Program-made: the position numbers and the translations under genes
Assembly: GCA_963817135.1 (NCBI GenBank)
Contig: CAWFNG010000001.1
Coordinates: forward strand, 372,001 to 436,000
DNA: 64,000 bases
Source of the DNA: VAZQ01 sp963817135
GTDB lineage: Bacteria > Pseudomonadota > Alphaproteobacteria > Rhizobiales > Xanthobacteraceae
Reading direction: 5' to 3'
The notes under the pieces: model-generated
What the model saw: the letters and a program-made list of their open reading frames with translations, nothing else
Told to the model about the DNA's origin: nothing
The model's database searches: none
In this document: positions 1-9,543 of the stretch, one piece after another
Layout: every line of letters starts with the position of its first letter
Position numbering within the stretch: position 1 is the first letter of the stretch

Positions 1-1
1 G

Positions 2-94
2 GGTGAACAATTATCCTACGGCGGTTGGCGCTTCGAGATCGCGGAAATGGATGGCGCACGGATCAGCAAAATTCTGGCCCGACCCTGTCAATAA
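2..94 (+). CDS. CorC/HlyC-type transporter-associated domain protein, C-terminal fragment
   Basis: The window opens inside this gene; only the last 30 codons are present, ending at TAA (92-94). The tail GGWRFEIAEMDGARISKI resembles the end of the CorC/HlyC domain found after CBS domains in hemolysin-like or magnesium/cobalt-efflux membrane proteins, where 'GWRFEVVEMDGRRID' is usual. Nothing else of the protein can be judged. The family call rests on this short motif alone. Confidence 0.6.
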   Translation, partial: GEQLSYGGWRFEIAEMDGARISKILARPCQ

Positions 95-124
95 GCGCAA
101 TGAAACGCAGGCGGCGCGCTGAAA

Positions 125-283
125 TCAGCTATTGAGCGCCGCCACAATGAATAGCCCGGCACCTATCAGCAGGGCCAGTGCGACACCGCCGACAATCGAG
201 AGAATGCGATGTCTGCGCTCGGCAGATTTGCCTCCGGCAACCGCATGATGCGCTGCTGCGATACCCATCCAGAAGGAACCCAT
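125..283 (-). CDS. Small hypothetical membrane protein
   Basis: 52-residue protein beginning MGSFWMGIAAAHH and ending in one hydrophobic segment (about residues 29-50) that runs to the C-terminus, so probably a tail-anchored or single-pass inner-membrane peptide. The frame is open farther upstream (to 412), but I chose the ATG at 283 because the longer version would run through the three-block regulatory motif at 345-396, which points toward this gene. No family recognised and no function inferred. Confidence 0.5.
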   Translation of the reverse strand: MGSFWMGIAAAHHAVAGGKSAERRHRILSIVGGVALALLIGAGLFIVAALNS

Positions 284-344
284 ATCGGTGACACCCTGCA
301 AACCTACCCAATTTCCAGTTGTTCTCCAATGTGGGAACAAAGGG

Positions 345-396
345 ATAGGAATTCTAGGCGGAGCGCGCCCAATGTTTATAGGAACAAAATATAGAG
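345..396 (-). promoter_or_regulatory. Three-block motif, copy b
   Basis: Read on the minus strand: CTATAT (394-389), TTCCTAT (384-378) with its TAT 11 bp on, then 23 bp, then GAATTCCTAT (354-345). Lies about 65 bp upstream of the small membrane-protein gene starting at 283. Spacing is identical to the other full copies in the window. Confidence 0.65.
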
Positions 397-452
397 GCAC
401 AACTGAGCGCAATCAGAGCGAATGTGGAACTGTTGCATTCGGGCACAGTGCC

Positions 453-1787
453 TCAACCAAGAGCCTGCTGGGAGAGTGCAAGGTAAAGCGCGAGCAGGAA
501 GCCTGCGACAGTCGGTAACACGATCACCGATCCGCCCTCGCGAATGGCCTCCGGAATCATGGTATGGGCCACGAGGGCCAGAACAGCGCCGCCGGCGACG
601 GCTTGAAAAAACACCGCCGTCAATGATCCCGAACTCCCGATGAAAAGCTTGCCTGCGACGGCCGCAATCGCGCCCGCCAGGAGCACCATCGACCACAACC
701 CGAAAATCGTTCTCGGCTTGTATCGGGCCTTCTCCAGCATCCATGCGCTTGCCGCAGCTTCCGGAATTCCACCCAGGAACATGCCAAGCACCAACGTCAG
801 GGAGAGGCTTTCCACGCCATTGAACTTTGCCCCGATCACCAGGCAACCGGGAATGGTATCAAGAATATTGCCGAGAACGATCGCTAGCCCGGCTCCGTGA
901 CCCGTCTCGACCAGCATCCTGCGCATTTCGTTGCGACTTAAGTGCTGGACATTGCTGTTCGCGATCTTTGCCCAGGTCGACGGATTGGAACCCCCAACGA
1001 GGAGATTGCTGATGGCCCGTTCATGACTTAGCCGCTGGATGGCAGAGGATAGCTGGCTGTCCTCCTTGACGAGCTGGTCAAAATTTTCCTTTCCGATCTC
1101 AAGCAATTCGGTTTCCGTTGCCGCGCGGATTGTTGCCGTACGCGGCTCGCCGGTCAGAACAGCCATTTCACCGAAGGCCTGACCTTCCTCGAGGGTGGCA
1201 ATTGGGCGCGATGCCGTCGTTGCGCCTTCTTGCGTATCCGCCAGCACCTCAACGCGGCCGCGCCTGACGATGTACAGGGCATCGCCGGGGTCGCCGGCAC
1301 GGAACAAAATCTTGCCTGCCTCGAGCCGCACGGGACGTAGACACGGAAGGATTGCCTCTATGCCTTCCGGCGGCAGGTGCCGGAGAAGATCGCATTTGGA
1401 GAGCAATCCAATCAGCTCCTTGGCATCATGCTGCTTCCGGCCCAGCGCGTATTCTTCAAAGCGCGACGGGAGCCGGACGGCTGCACCATGCTTCTCGAGA
1501 AATAAGGTCACGCAGTAATAGATGATCGCCCCCAATGCGAAGCCGCCGCCGACGAAGGCCCAGGCGGATTGCATTCCGAACGCGCGATGGTGGAGTTGCC
1601 GCGCACTTTCATAGGCGAGCTCGATGGCAAGCGCGCTGATCAAGGAGCCGGCGGCAAATGCCAGAATGACGGCGAGAACGCGCCGCGGAAATCGAACGTA
1701 AAGTCCGATTGCAGCGCCCAAAAGAGATGAGGATGTGGTGACGAGCCCAACAAGCGAAATTATGACTAACTCGAATGGCGTGGTCAT
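453..1787 (-). CDS. ZIP-like membrane transporter with internal cyclic-nucleotide-binding domain
   Basis: 444 residues. Three hydrophobic segments (about 5-30, 36-58, 77-98), a cytoplasmic cyclic-nucleotide-binding (cNMP/Crp-like) domain (about 125-255, with GKILFRAGDPGDALYIV and FGEMAVLTGEPRTATI), then four to five further hydrophobic segments to the end. The second half contains GNILDTIPG and LGGIPEAA at the places where ZIP metal transporters carry HNxxDG and HExPHE, so the usual histidine ligands appear to be missing. It may therefore move another substrate or act as a ligand-gated sensor. A copy of the three-block motif lies 190 bp upstream, separating it from ptsN. Domain assignment is firm; metal transport is only inferred. 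Confidence 0.75.
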   Translation of the reverse strand: MTTPFELVIISLVGLVTTSSSLLGAAIGLYVRFPRRVLAVILAFAAGSLISALAIELAYESARQLHHRAFGMQSAWAFVGGGFALGAIIYYCVTLFLEKHGAAVRLPSRFEEYALGRKQHDAKELIGLLSKCDLLRHLPPEGIEAILPCLRPVRLEAGKILFRAGDPGDALYIVRRGRVEVLADTQEGATTASRPIATLEEGQAFGEMAVLTGEPRTATIRAATETELLEIGKENFDQLVKEDSQLSSAIQRLSHERAISNLLVGGSNPSTWAKIANSNVQHLSRNEMRRMLVETGHGAGLAIVLGNILDTIPGCLVIGAKFNGVESLSLTLVLGMFLGGIPEAAASAWMLEKARYKPRTIFGLWSMVLLAGAIAAVAGKLFIGSSGSLTAVFFQAVAGGAVLALVAHTMIPEAIREGGSVIVLPTVAGFLLALYLALSQQALG

Positions 1788-1972
1788 TAACCGCCTGAGC
1801 AGTCTTAAGCTAGCACGATGCCATCATATGACAGGAAATATTTTCGTCTACCCTCGGTATTACGGGTCCTTGTCGAAAACCCGGCCTGAAGCTTTCTTGT
1901 CGAGGCATTTTGGTCCACGCCCGTGCATAGATTTTTCGGGCTGTCCTAAATGGCACTCTAGTGAATTGGAGC

Positions 1973-2023
1973 ATTTGAATTCGAGGGGGTACTAATCACC
2001 GTTCTTATAAGAACGGCATAAAC
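1973..2023 (-). promoter_or_regulatory. Three-block motif, copy a, with 18-bp perfect palindrome
   Basis: Minus-strand order: GTTTAT (2023-2018), TTCTTAT (2013-2007), then 24 bp (one more than the other copies), then GAATTCAAAT (1982-1973). The middle block sits in a perfect 18-bp palindrome, CCGTTCTTATAAGAACGG (1999-2016). The site directly follows the ptsN stop codon and lies upstream of the ZIP-CNB gene. Confidence 0.65.
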
Positions 2024-2506
2024 TTAGCCGCTACCGCTCTGTGCTGCTTTTCCTTTCGTCTTGATGGTCCGTCCCGTCAAAATATTATAGAGCATCACCC
2101 GATTAGGCGCGCGACGCATCTCGCGGCGCACCTCTGGATCTCGCAATCTGCGCGCTACGCAAGCCATTGCATCGAGCTGACCAGGCTCGTTTGCCTCAGG
2201 CAATAGCAGCAGGCAAACAAGGTCCACCGGTTCGCCGTCAATAGCATCGAACTCTATCGGATGTTTTAGCCGCGCGATTATTCCGTACGGTACTTTCAAT
2301 CGTATGCGGGCGTGCGGAATCGCAACACCACCGCCAACTCCAGTCGATCCAAGCCCTTCGCGTTTCATCAGCGCTTGGAAAACAGTATCCCCGTCGATTT
2401 TTATGGCGCGGGCGGCTCGGTGTGCAAGATCATGGAGGACACGCTTCTTGTCACCGAGGTTGAGATCAGTAATCGAATCAGCAATCGGTAGATTTGCAAA
2501 ATCCAT
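2024..2506 (-). CDS. ptsN: PTS IIA-type nitrogen regulatory protein (PtsN-like)
   Basis: 160-residue EIIA-fructose/mannitol-fold protein. The phospho-acceptor histidine is His65 in GVAIPHARI, and FDAIDGEPVDLVCLLLLPE is the characteristic IIA-Ntr core. IIA-Ntr proteins take phosphate from NPr and act as regulators rather than sugar carriers; in E. coli the unphosphorylated form binds the KdpD kinase and controls potassium uptake. That role is plausible here because two kdp operons and a second ptsN-like gene lie within 30 kb. It has a short C-terminal extension (TIKTKGKAAQSGSG). The next gene downstream, ZIP-CNB, has its own motif copy between. Confidence 0.9.
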   Translation of the reverse strand: MDFANLPIADSITDLNLGDKKRVLHDLAHRAARAIKIDGDTVFQALMKREGLGSTGVGGGVAIPHARIRLKVPYGIIARLKHPIEFDAIDGEPVDLVCLLLLPEANEPGQLDAMACVARRLRDPEVRREMRRAPNRVMLYNILTGRTIKTKGKAAQSGSG

Positions 2507-2642
2507 TTTGTTTGCTCTGCCAAATCTTCCGGCGCGTGCACCTGCATAATCTATTTATGCCTGTTCCCATGAGAAAGGCCACACTTACGAGCGAAAATAC
2601 CGCGAAGCCGCTTCGAGAGCGAGGAGCATATGGGGGTCGCGA

Positions 2643-3109
2643 TCAATCCGCCACCTGCGCTATGGCTCGCCTCCGCAATTTATGGCGCTTTGGACAGTAT
2701 CGCGAGCGCTTCGTCACGAACCCGTGTAGGTTGGAGCAGAGGACCCCGCATTGCGGAATGAAGGATGTGCTGGCATCGGCGACAAGCTCTCTGACACGAC
2801 GCATGCTCGCAACATTCTCTGTCAAGTCGAGATAGTGCGTACGGGCTGCTCGGGCCGCTTCAGCAATGATCATCGTCAGGTGGAAGGGGGCGGCGTTGAG
2901 CACGGCAAATTGCCCATTCAGCAAATGGACTAGCTTTGAGTTATCTTCGACATTCGCGGACACAATGCGAATGCGTTCGTCTCGGTCAAATCGGCCAAGA
3001 ACTTCAGGGGAGCGATCTGCCAGGGTGATTTGGTAATCGCTCGTCGAGGCGAGCAGCTCCGCGATGGTAGCGCTATTATGCAGGCGCCGATAACGATGAC
3101 GTCCTTCAT
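2643..3109 (-). pseudogene. Saccharopine dehydrogenase-like protein, broken N-terminal fragment
   Basis: The reading from ATG 3109 gives MKDVIVIGA, the first strand of a Rossmann fold, then shifts frame at about 3088-3080. The following frame carries ATIAELLASTSDYQITLADRS and a run typical of the saccharopine dehydrogenase NADP-binding domain as far as FIPQCG, after which homology stops at about 2755. The C-terminal catalytic half is absent. One frameshift plus truncation make this a true remnant rather than a simple sequencing error. Its former role may have been lysine metabolism or a reductase of that family. Confidence 0.7.
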
Positions 3110-3342
3110 TAACCCGTCCGGAGGTACGAGCGAAGGTCACCCAGCGCAATAACAATCAAATCCGTGCAAAGAGGCACCAGTCTTGCCGGAAAACAAGACG
3201 TCCTTCCCGATAAATCCTGTGCGCGATCCAGCGGCGCGATTGCCGAATTCGCCTTCGATCGCTGGCCACCCTGGCTCTACCTGATCGTTTCACGCGGACG
3301 GCATACTGGATAGGCGCCGAAAATGAGAGATGATCTCTCTTA
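3110..3342. other. Intergenic stretch, no gene recognised
   Basis: No convincing coding sequence on either strand. It lies between the start of the saccharopine dehydrogenase remnant and the three-block motif that precedes dapA. Confidence 0.5.
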
Positions 3343-3394
3343 ATCTATATTTTGTTTTTATAACAACGAGGAATATTCCACCTCGAATTCTTAC
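3343..3394 (+). promoter_or_regulatory. Three-block motif, copy h
   Basis: Plus-strand order: CTATAT (3345-3350), TTTTTAT (3355-3361), 23 bp, GAATTCTTAC (3385-3394), with CTC before the GAATTC. The first 21 bases are nearly identical to copy b. The site lies about 240 bp upstream of the dapA homologue on the same strand; nothing else is recognised between them. Confidence 0.65.
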
Positions 3395-3634
3395 CTGTTG
3401 ACCGATAGATAGCGATCGAAGTGCCGTCCGCCCAGTGCGATGACATGGTCGACGCACTCGCGATTGATCGATGCGATCAACCTCTTGGCAAAATAGTTCT
3501 GCTACGGCGAACCTGGCGCCATGTTGCACTGACCATTCTGATGCTGCAGCAAAGAAAAGGGGTGGGTTGAGGGTCGTGTTGCAGCACAGCGATGTCCCAT
3601 GACGAAGCTCTCCAAACTCGCTTGAGGTGCATCC

Positions 3635-4646
3635 ATGTCAGCGGGACGTCACGTTTTGCGGCTCAGCGGCTATGCTCCTAGTCTTCCGACTCCGTTTCAT
3701 GATACAGGCGAACTCGACAGCACTGCGCTCGAATGGCTTTGCCATCGCCAAATTGAGGACAGCGCTGCCGCATTGGTCGTGTGCGGCACGACCGCGGAAG
3801 CCCCCACATTGAGACGAGCCGAGCACGATAGCATTGTTCGCATTGCTGTTGGCGCATCGCGCGGACGGATACCCGTGATTGCAGGTGCCGGCTCCAATTC
3901 GACAAGCCAGGCGATCGAATTGGCGAAGGATGCGGAAGCAGCCGGCGCCGATGCGGTTCTCTCTGTCGTGCCCTATTATAACAAGCCGACACAATCGGGG
4001 ATGTACGCGCATTTTCGTGCTATCGCCGGAGCGACCGGTCTGCCAGTGATCCTCTATGACGTCCCTTCGCGCACCGTCTGCGGTCTCGCCGACGATACCG
4101 TTGCGCGCCTTGCCGAGATGCCTCGAGTGATCGGCCTCAAGGACGCAACCGGCGATCTCAGCCGTCCGCTGCGCCTGCGAGCATTGGTGGGGTCACAGTT
4201 CCGGCTGCTATCAGGCGATGATGCGACTGCGCTTGCCTTCTTCGCTCAGGGCGGCGACGGCTGTATTTCGGTGACCTCGAATGTGGCACCCGGTCTTTGC
4301 CGGGCAATGCATTCGGCATGGACTCAGGGCCAGATTGCTCGCGCCCAGCAGCTCGCACTGGTGATCGCGCGGCTGACCGCCGCACTGTTTCGTGAAAGCA
4401 ATCCGGCGCCAGTCAAGTACGCTTTGAGCGTGATGAAATCTTATCTCGCCGCGGGTGCGCTTGCCGCTCGTCGAACTCAGAAGCGAGACCAAGATCGAGA
4501 TTGAAAAGGTTATGGGGCGCATAGCGACGGAATATTCCGGCTACATGATCGGCGATGTAAGTCGGCTGGACATTAATCGCGTTCAGTCGATTGATCAGGC
4601 TCGAGCAAAGTCGAGATTTGGGGTAATTCCTGGTCGCGCCAGTTGA
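3635..4646 (+). pseudogene. dapA: 4-hydroxy-tetrahydrodipicolinate synthase family protein, frameshifted near C-terminus
   Basis: DapA-family TIM barrel; the enzyme condenses pyruvate with aspartate semialdehyde in lysine/diaminopimelate synthesis. Schiff-base Lys169 (VIGLKDATGD), Tyr141 (ILYDVPSRT) and the GTTAE loop (family usually GTTGE) are present. The start at 3635 has a GAGGTG ribosome site. After ALSVM (residue 267) one extra A in the run 4436-4438 shifts the frame; the correct continuation is NLISPRVRLPLVELRSETK, open to 4646, longer than the usual 290-300 residues. As read, translation ends at 4504 with a scrambled tail. Single-base nature allows a sequencing error. Related aldolases (KDG or N-acetylneuraminate lyase) are possible alternatives. 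Confidence 0.75.
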
Positions 4647-4688
4647 GAACTTCGATCTGACGTGCTCGTTGACCTTGCCGATCCCACA

Positions 4689-6978
4689 TCAACTGGAAAC
4701 GAACAGGATCGAACGGTCGGAACTCTCAAGAATAGCTGCTGCAACCTTGCCGAAGAACAGCGTCTCGCCGGCCGGGCGGCCCACTCCCATGACGATCAGA
4801 TTGTAGTGCCCGAGGCGAGCCTGCCTTAGGATGGCATCTTCGGGGGCGATGTTGAGCCGCAACGCGGTTCGGATCGATTGGCCGTAGCGGTCGGCAAGCT
4901 CAACGATGTCCTTGAGGATGGATTCCTCATGGCGCCGGGTGGGCGTCGGTCGCTTCAGTCGGCGCTGTGCGGCACCCAATCCAACCGTGCTCAGGACGTA
5001 GAAGGCCGTTATCAAGCGATCGCCGGGTCGTGTCAGCGCGAGCGCGACCTCGGCTGCCCGTCGCGAGACCTTGTTGCCTCTGACCGGAACCAGAATGTTC
5101 AGGCTGCCCTCTTCCGGGAAGTCGGTATGCACTCCACGGGCCACAACGACCGCCAGCGGTCCTTCGTACATCGCCGCGATGCGGGAGATCTGCTCATGGA
5201 ACCCACCATGGGGCGCCACGGTCTTCGCAATTCCGAGGACGAGCAAGCCGTAGCCTTTCTGCGCTTCCCTTGTGACGGCCGATTCTACCGGCAGCGCATC
5301 AGTCCGCAGCGTCAGGTGGACCTTCTGGCTTCTCCCCGCATGCTCCGATGCGGAGCTGTCCATGGCGGCGATGGCGGCTCTGACGCCCGCTTCCGCACTT
5401 CCGCGTCCCAAGTGGAGGACAGTGGTCGTGATCCCCCGCGATCCGGCCATCAAGCCGGCCAGACGCAGGGCGAGCCTGCCGTTTGCACTATCATCGACCG
5501 CAACAAGCAGACGCTCTACATTGGAAATGAAGCCCTTTGCCTCGAACGCTTCACGCGCGAGGCGGGCCCGCTCCTCCTCGTGCAGCGGAAGCCTCGCCAG
5601 TGCCCACCGCAGCATTGGCGGCATCGCCAAGGTGGTCACGATCGCCATGGTGACGATCATCGTGAAGAGGTCCTGACTGATCACTCCCAGCGAAAGACCG
5701 ATGGAGGCAACAATGACCTCGGTCGAGCCACGCGCGTTCATGCCACAGGCAAGCGCCAGTGATTCCCGACCGGTCAGCCGACCCAATGCGCCTCCCAGAA
5801 ACGCCCCGGTGAACTTGCCGACGCTCGCAATGGCGATGAAATCCGAGGGCGAGGAGAAAGAGTTGCGGGTTCTTGAGCACCGACAAGTCCGCGTGCAGGC
5901 CGGCAAACGAAAAAAAGACCGGCATGAACAGGCCAACAACCAGTCCGCGCAATTGCTCATCGATGTGGCGAGTCAGGATTGGGGACTCGCCGACCAAAAT
6001 TCCTGCGACGAAAGCTCCGAGCACCGTGTGAATGCCGATCAAGTGCGTGGTCAACGCCATCATGCCCATGACAATCAGAATTGCGGTGACCACCGGCACC
6101 TCGCTGATGAACGTGTCGTTCGTCCAGCGAATCAATCCGAACACCAGTCGCCGGCCGATCGTGAAGCTCGCCAGGAGGAACAGTCCGGTTCCGAGCACGC
6201 TTTGCGCCAAGCTCGCCGCACTGACTGCACCATGCAATGCCAGGCTCGAAGTGATTGCGATGATGGTCCATCCGACGGTGTCGTCGATGATGGCCGAGGC
6301 GACGAGCGTCATCCCGATCTTCCGGCGCATGAAATTCATCTCGCGCACCACCATGGCAACGATCTTCACGGACGCGACCGACAATGCCGTCCCTAGGAAC
6401 ATGGAGGTGATCAGTCGCTGATCGGGATGCGGCAGCATGGCCTCAGGCAAAAATTGACCGAGCGTAAAGCCGCAAACGAAGGGTACGACAATTCCGGCCG
6501 CTGACACGCTGACGGCGGCGCGGCGCGCCCGTTTGACAAGCTTGAGGTCGGTCTCCATTCCGGTCAGCAGCAGAAGCATCAAGATTCCGAGGTCAGACAC
6601 GGCCTCGACCATCGCGTTTTGCTCACGGCCGGCAGCGAAGATGGCGTGTTGCGCCTCCGGCCATAGCGCTCCGAATACCGACGGACCCAGGACGATGCCG
6701 GCGATCAGCTGCCCCATCACCGCCGGCTGGCCGATCCGCTGCATGACTTCGCCAAGCAGCCGTCCAACCAAAAGCAGCAACACGATCTGCGCGATGAAGA
6801 GGGCCTCGGATGGCTCAGCCGGCGCCTGCTCGGCCGCGAACGCAGCGCTGCTCGATGCAAGCGCCGTGGCAAGCAGGATAGCGAGGCCCGATGCCGGGGC
6901 GCGAGCACCGTTTGCGTGAAACCTTGCGAACGCCCGGACGACACTGCATCGCATTGCAGCCATCGCAATAGCGAACAT
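4689..6978 (-). pseudogene. Kef/NhaP-type cation:proton antiporter with two C-terminal USP domains, one frameshift
   Basis: About 762 residues after repair. Starts MFAIAMAAMRC with a cleavable signal (ASSSAAFAAEQ), then about 12 transmembrane segments of the Na+/H+ exchanger fold (LLLLTGMETDLKLVKRAR; ASAIIDDTVGWTI with paired Asp). The cytoplasmic tail contains two universal-stress-protein folds (VERLLVAVDDSANGRLALRL; LNILVPVRGNKVSRRAAEVA). One extra base at about 5836-5842 breaks the frame between LFLLALG and FIAIASVGKFTG. Start 6978 lies 10 bp after the stop of the USP gene, so the two form an operon. Likely role: K+ or Na+ export coupled to stress sensing (inference). Confidence 0.8.
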
Positions 6979-6988
6979 GATAGAAAGC

Positions 6989-7417
6989 TCAGACTTGCGC
7001 GCGCACGACCAGCACGGGACAGGGAGCGTTGCGCATGACGCCCTCGGCGACGCTGCCAAGCAGCGCGCGGCGTACGCCGGTGCGCCCGTGACTGGCTATG
7101 ACGATGAGGTCGGCGGGCCATTCCTTGGCCGCTCTGACAATTGTCGCGGCGGGCGCGCCAGTCTGCACAAACTCGAGCGTCGAGGCTGGCAGCGAAAGGC
7201 GCTGGCGGAACCCGGCGAGCAATCTCTTGCTATCTTCTTCGGCTCGATCGATCAATTCCTTCGGAGAAATCCCCGTATCCCCGGCGTAGCCGGGGTCGTT
7301 GACATGGACAAGGGCAACCTCCCCGCCCAGCGAACGGGCAAGTTCGGCACCGAGTTCCGCCGCGCGCACGGAAACTGGCTGCTCGTCAACCGCGATAAGA
7401 ATTCTACGGATGCTCAC
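6989..7417 (-). CDS. Universal stress protein (UspA family)
   Basis: 142 residues, MSIRRILIAVDEQPVSVRAA at the start and IVIASHGRTGVRRALLGSVA near the end; the latter is the G-2X-G-9X-G(S/T) ATP-binding motif, so this is an ATP-binding UspA type. First gene of a two-gene operon with the antiporter, whose tail has two further USP folds. No three-block motif is seen directly upstream, where a formate dehydrogenase remnant abuts. Confidence 0.9.
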   Translation of the reverse strand: MSIRRILIAVDEQPVSVRAAELGAELARSLGGEVALVHVNDPGYAGDTGISPKELIDRAEEDSKRLLAGFRQRLSLPASTLEFVQTGAPAATIVRAAKEWPADLIVIASHGRTGVRRALLGSVAEGVMRNAPCPVLVVRAQV

Positions 7418-7429
7418 GGATGCTTATTT

Positions 7430-7678
7430 GCTCTACATACAGAGAGAGAGTGATGCGCCTTTGCCTGCCTTCGAACGCGCCTTCGTGGCGAGCGTACCCA
7501 TATAGGCGTGAGTTAGCATGGCAGCGATGTAGAATACACCTGCGGTGCTGTGAACAATTTGCGCGACTTGCCTGTTTGCAATACCAGTCCCGTAAAAGGA
7601 AAAAAGCAAGATGTAGCCGGTAGTGGCGATCAAGCCGCCTCCAATGACAACTATCGAGAAGATAAGCTTTTCTATCAA
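7430..7678 (-). pseudogene. Formate dehydrogenase gamma (cytochrome b556) subunit remnant
   Basis: The last two transmembrane segments of an FDH gamma subunit are readable: VVIGGGLIATTGYILLF, then VAQIVHSTAGVFYIAAML and THAYMGTL. Homology then shifts to another frame (HEGAFEG) just before 7450. The first half, with the haem ligands, is missing. An ATG happens to lie at 7678 but this is not the native start. Part of a run of decayed genes between 7.4 and 9.1 kb. Confidence 0.65.
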
Positions 7679-7770
7679 GCATTAGTGAGCTTAATGGGCT
7701 GTGGCGTTCGAACCGCAAAATGCCCGCGATGGCGATATCTGTGTGTGCATGTGGTGCTTCGGGCGTGATC

Positions 7771-8874
7771 TTCACGTCCTCGATACCGGCTCCAGGGTCC
7801 AATAGACGCCCTTAGGCAGGGCCTCGTGCAGCATGAGCATTTCGCCGACGGTTTCGGAGGTGACGAGACCGACAAGCCGTCCCGAGGCATCAACGACCGC
7901 GACGGCGGGCGCTGACTTGTCTTGAAGAATACGGAGCGCCTCGTCGAGGCAGCGGCGATGGCCACGGTCGGCACCATCGGCGACATCGCGTCTGACACGT
8001 GGGCATCAGGGCCGCGTTCTTTCAGCGCGCGGATAAGAGCGCAACGCGCGAGAAGCCGACCGGCTTGCTGGCGCCATCGACACGGGGAATTCGCTCTGGT
8101 TGGTGCGCAGCAGAGTCTGCACTGCTTCATCAATATGCGCCTGCGGCGTCAAGGTCGCGTATTGCGTCATCATCGCCGTGCTCACCGGTACACCGCGCGA
8201 CATTGCCGCAATGCCACGGAATGCGCCTCGGAGGCCGCCGCCAGATAAACGAAGATGGCGATGAAAATCAATATCGGATTGACAGCAGTACGATGAAGCA
8301 AGGGCGAAGAGCACAACGCTCTGCCGATCGAGGCGCGATCCGGTCGCGCGCAAGAAGCAGAGGCGTGACGCGAGAAGCGCGCGTAGCACCGCCGCCGTCC
8401 ATAGGGAAGGCGGAAATCATGTTGAAAAAAGCGAGGAAGATGTTGACGACTGCCAGTCGGTCGGTGAGCGAGATGTGCATGCTGTACACAGCGTTGAGAT
8501 CGCTGGCATTGAGGCGTGCGCCTGAGAAGAGAACGAACGCGAAAGCGATAGCGACATTCACCAGCGGGCCGGCGATAGCGATGAGAAATACTCGCACGGC
8601 GCTTCCGGAATGCGCTGAAATAGTGCGAAGCCGCAGATCGAGAGCAGAGCATATCGGGGGTCGAAAGACAAAGGCGAGTGCAGTGAAAATATGCAAAAAT
8701 ACATGCGACACACGCAGGCAAACAGCAGCAACACGAAGATAAGCGTGGTAGAAGCTGCTACGGGGCTACGAGACGTACAGCTCGCGGCAAAAATCCAACT
8801 AGAAACAGGAGGAAGGTCACATGCACACGGATCGACATGCCCGCAATCCTTCCGATGTTCAACGACCAAGACAT
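7771..8874 (-). pseudogene. M50 (site-2) protease with CBS domains, multiply frameshifted
   Basis: From ATG 8874 the pieces read, in changing frames: MSWSLNIGRIAGMSIRVHVT, FLLFLVWIFAAS, ASTTLIFVLLLFAC, AIAGPLVNVAIAF, ADRSLAVVNIF-like and ISAFPMDGG (family NPxxxLDG-type), then CBS repeats (PVSTAMMTQYATLTPQAHID; VSDAMSPMVPT) and the natural end HEALPKGVYWTLEP. The order matches CBS-containing M50 metalloproteases of the Rv2625c type. At least five frame changes are needed, and the zinc motif HExxH reads HVFLH (about 8700), so the catalytic glutamate is gone. This is genuine decay, not only indel error. Confidence 0.7.
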
Positions 8875-8885
8875 TGGGGCCTCGA

Positions 8886-9129
8886 TTAGTGCGCTCGCAT
8901 TAGGCAGAAGCAGTCATGCGTGCGCCGCAAATACCTATCGCTGAGGGCGTGCGCAGGTGCCCCATCCCCCGTCTGCTCGCCTTCGCTCACAATGCCCAAG
9001 ATTTTGCCGCTCTGGCTGATAACGGGGAGCGCGCTGATCTGTTCTTTAGCAGATACGTGCGACCTCTTGGACGGTCGCATCTGGACCGACAGTGATCACG
9101 TTTGAAACCATGACATCAGCGGCATTCAT
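8886..9129 (-). pseudogene. CBS-domain protein, frameshifted remnant
   Basis: ATG 9129 has a strong GGAGGAG ribosome site. It reads MNAADVMVSNVITVGPDATV then QEVARI, followed by a stop; the next frame continues SAKEQISALPVISQSGKILG and IVSEGE, a standard CBS half. The rest (RTHDCFCL) is unrecognisable, and a BON or second CBS domain expected in this family is missing. It would have preceded the M50-CBS protease. Confidence 0.65.
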
Positions 9130-9375
9130 GTTGGCTCCTCCTTAGATCCATTTTCGGGACAGTTTGCGCTGGCCGCCGTCAATGAGGAAGACGCAAGGAG
9201 ATGCATTTTGACACGGCTGGGGAAACTCATCAGGCGCCGATGCATAACATGATTTGAGCAATTGCACGGCGCTTCCGAATGCATCGCGGCGATAGTGGTC
9301 TTTGCTGCATGGCGAACTCCGTGCTGCCGAACCGTCGAGGCCTCCGCTCGCGTTTGCCTATAACAATGCCAATAA

Positions 9376-9427
9376 TTTCTATTCCGCGCTTATAAGAATG
9401 AGCCACACCTCGTCTTGAATTTATATT
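9376..9427 (+). promoter_or_regulatory. Three-block motif, copy g (kdp operon 1)
   Basis: TTTCTAT (9376-9382), GCTTAT (9388-9393) with its TAT 11 bp on, 23 bp, then GAATTTATAT (9417-9426). The GAATTC block has one mismatch. The gene-proximal edge is about 120 bp from the first start codon, compared with 125 bp in the second kdp operon. Confidence 0.55.
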
Positions 9428-9468
9428 TCTTGCTGTTGCGCAGCGATATATGGCGAAACCAGCGTCGC

Positions 9469-9482
9469 TTGACGTACATCAA
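9469..9482 (+). promoter_or_regulatory. FixK/FNR-type palindrome upstream of kdp operon 1
   Basis: TTGACGTACATCAA is a perfect TTGA-N6-TCAA dyad, the core of FNR/FixK sites. It ends 62 bp before the GTG at 9544. A class II activator centred here would start transcription near 9517, with TATTTG (9505-9510) as a weak -10. Confidence 0.6.
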
Positions 9483-9543
9483 TATTTGACACGTGACTGC
9501 GCGCTATTTGATTAAAGTCGTTTCACGAACCAAGAGGCGCAAA

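Larger units (their letters stand above)
9130..9543. other. Intergenic regulatory region of the first kdp operon
   Basis: About 410 bp without a recognised gene. It contains a three-block motif (9376-9427) and a FixK/FNR palindrome (9469-9482), both pointing to the kdp operon. Confidence 0.6.

Noticed and set aside
3245..3250. GAATTC at 3245
   Set aside because: Neither upstream block is present at the fixed distances on either strand.
3290..3529. 79-codon minus-strand frame
   Set aside because: No homology or ribosome site, and it covers a three-block motif.
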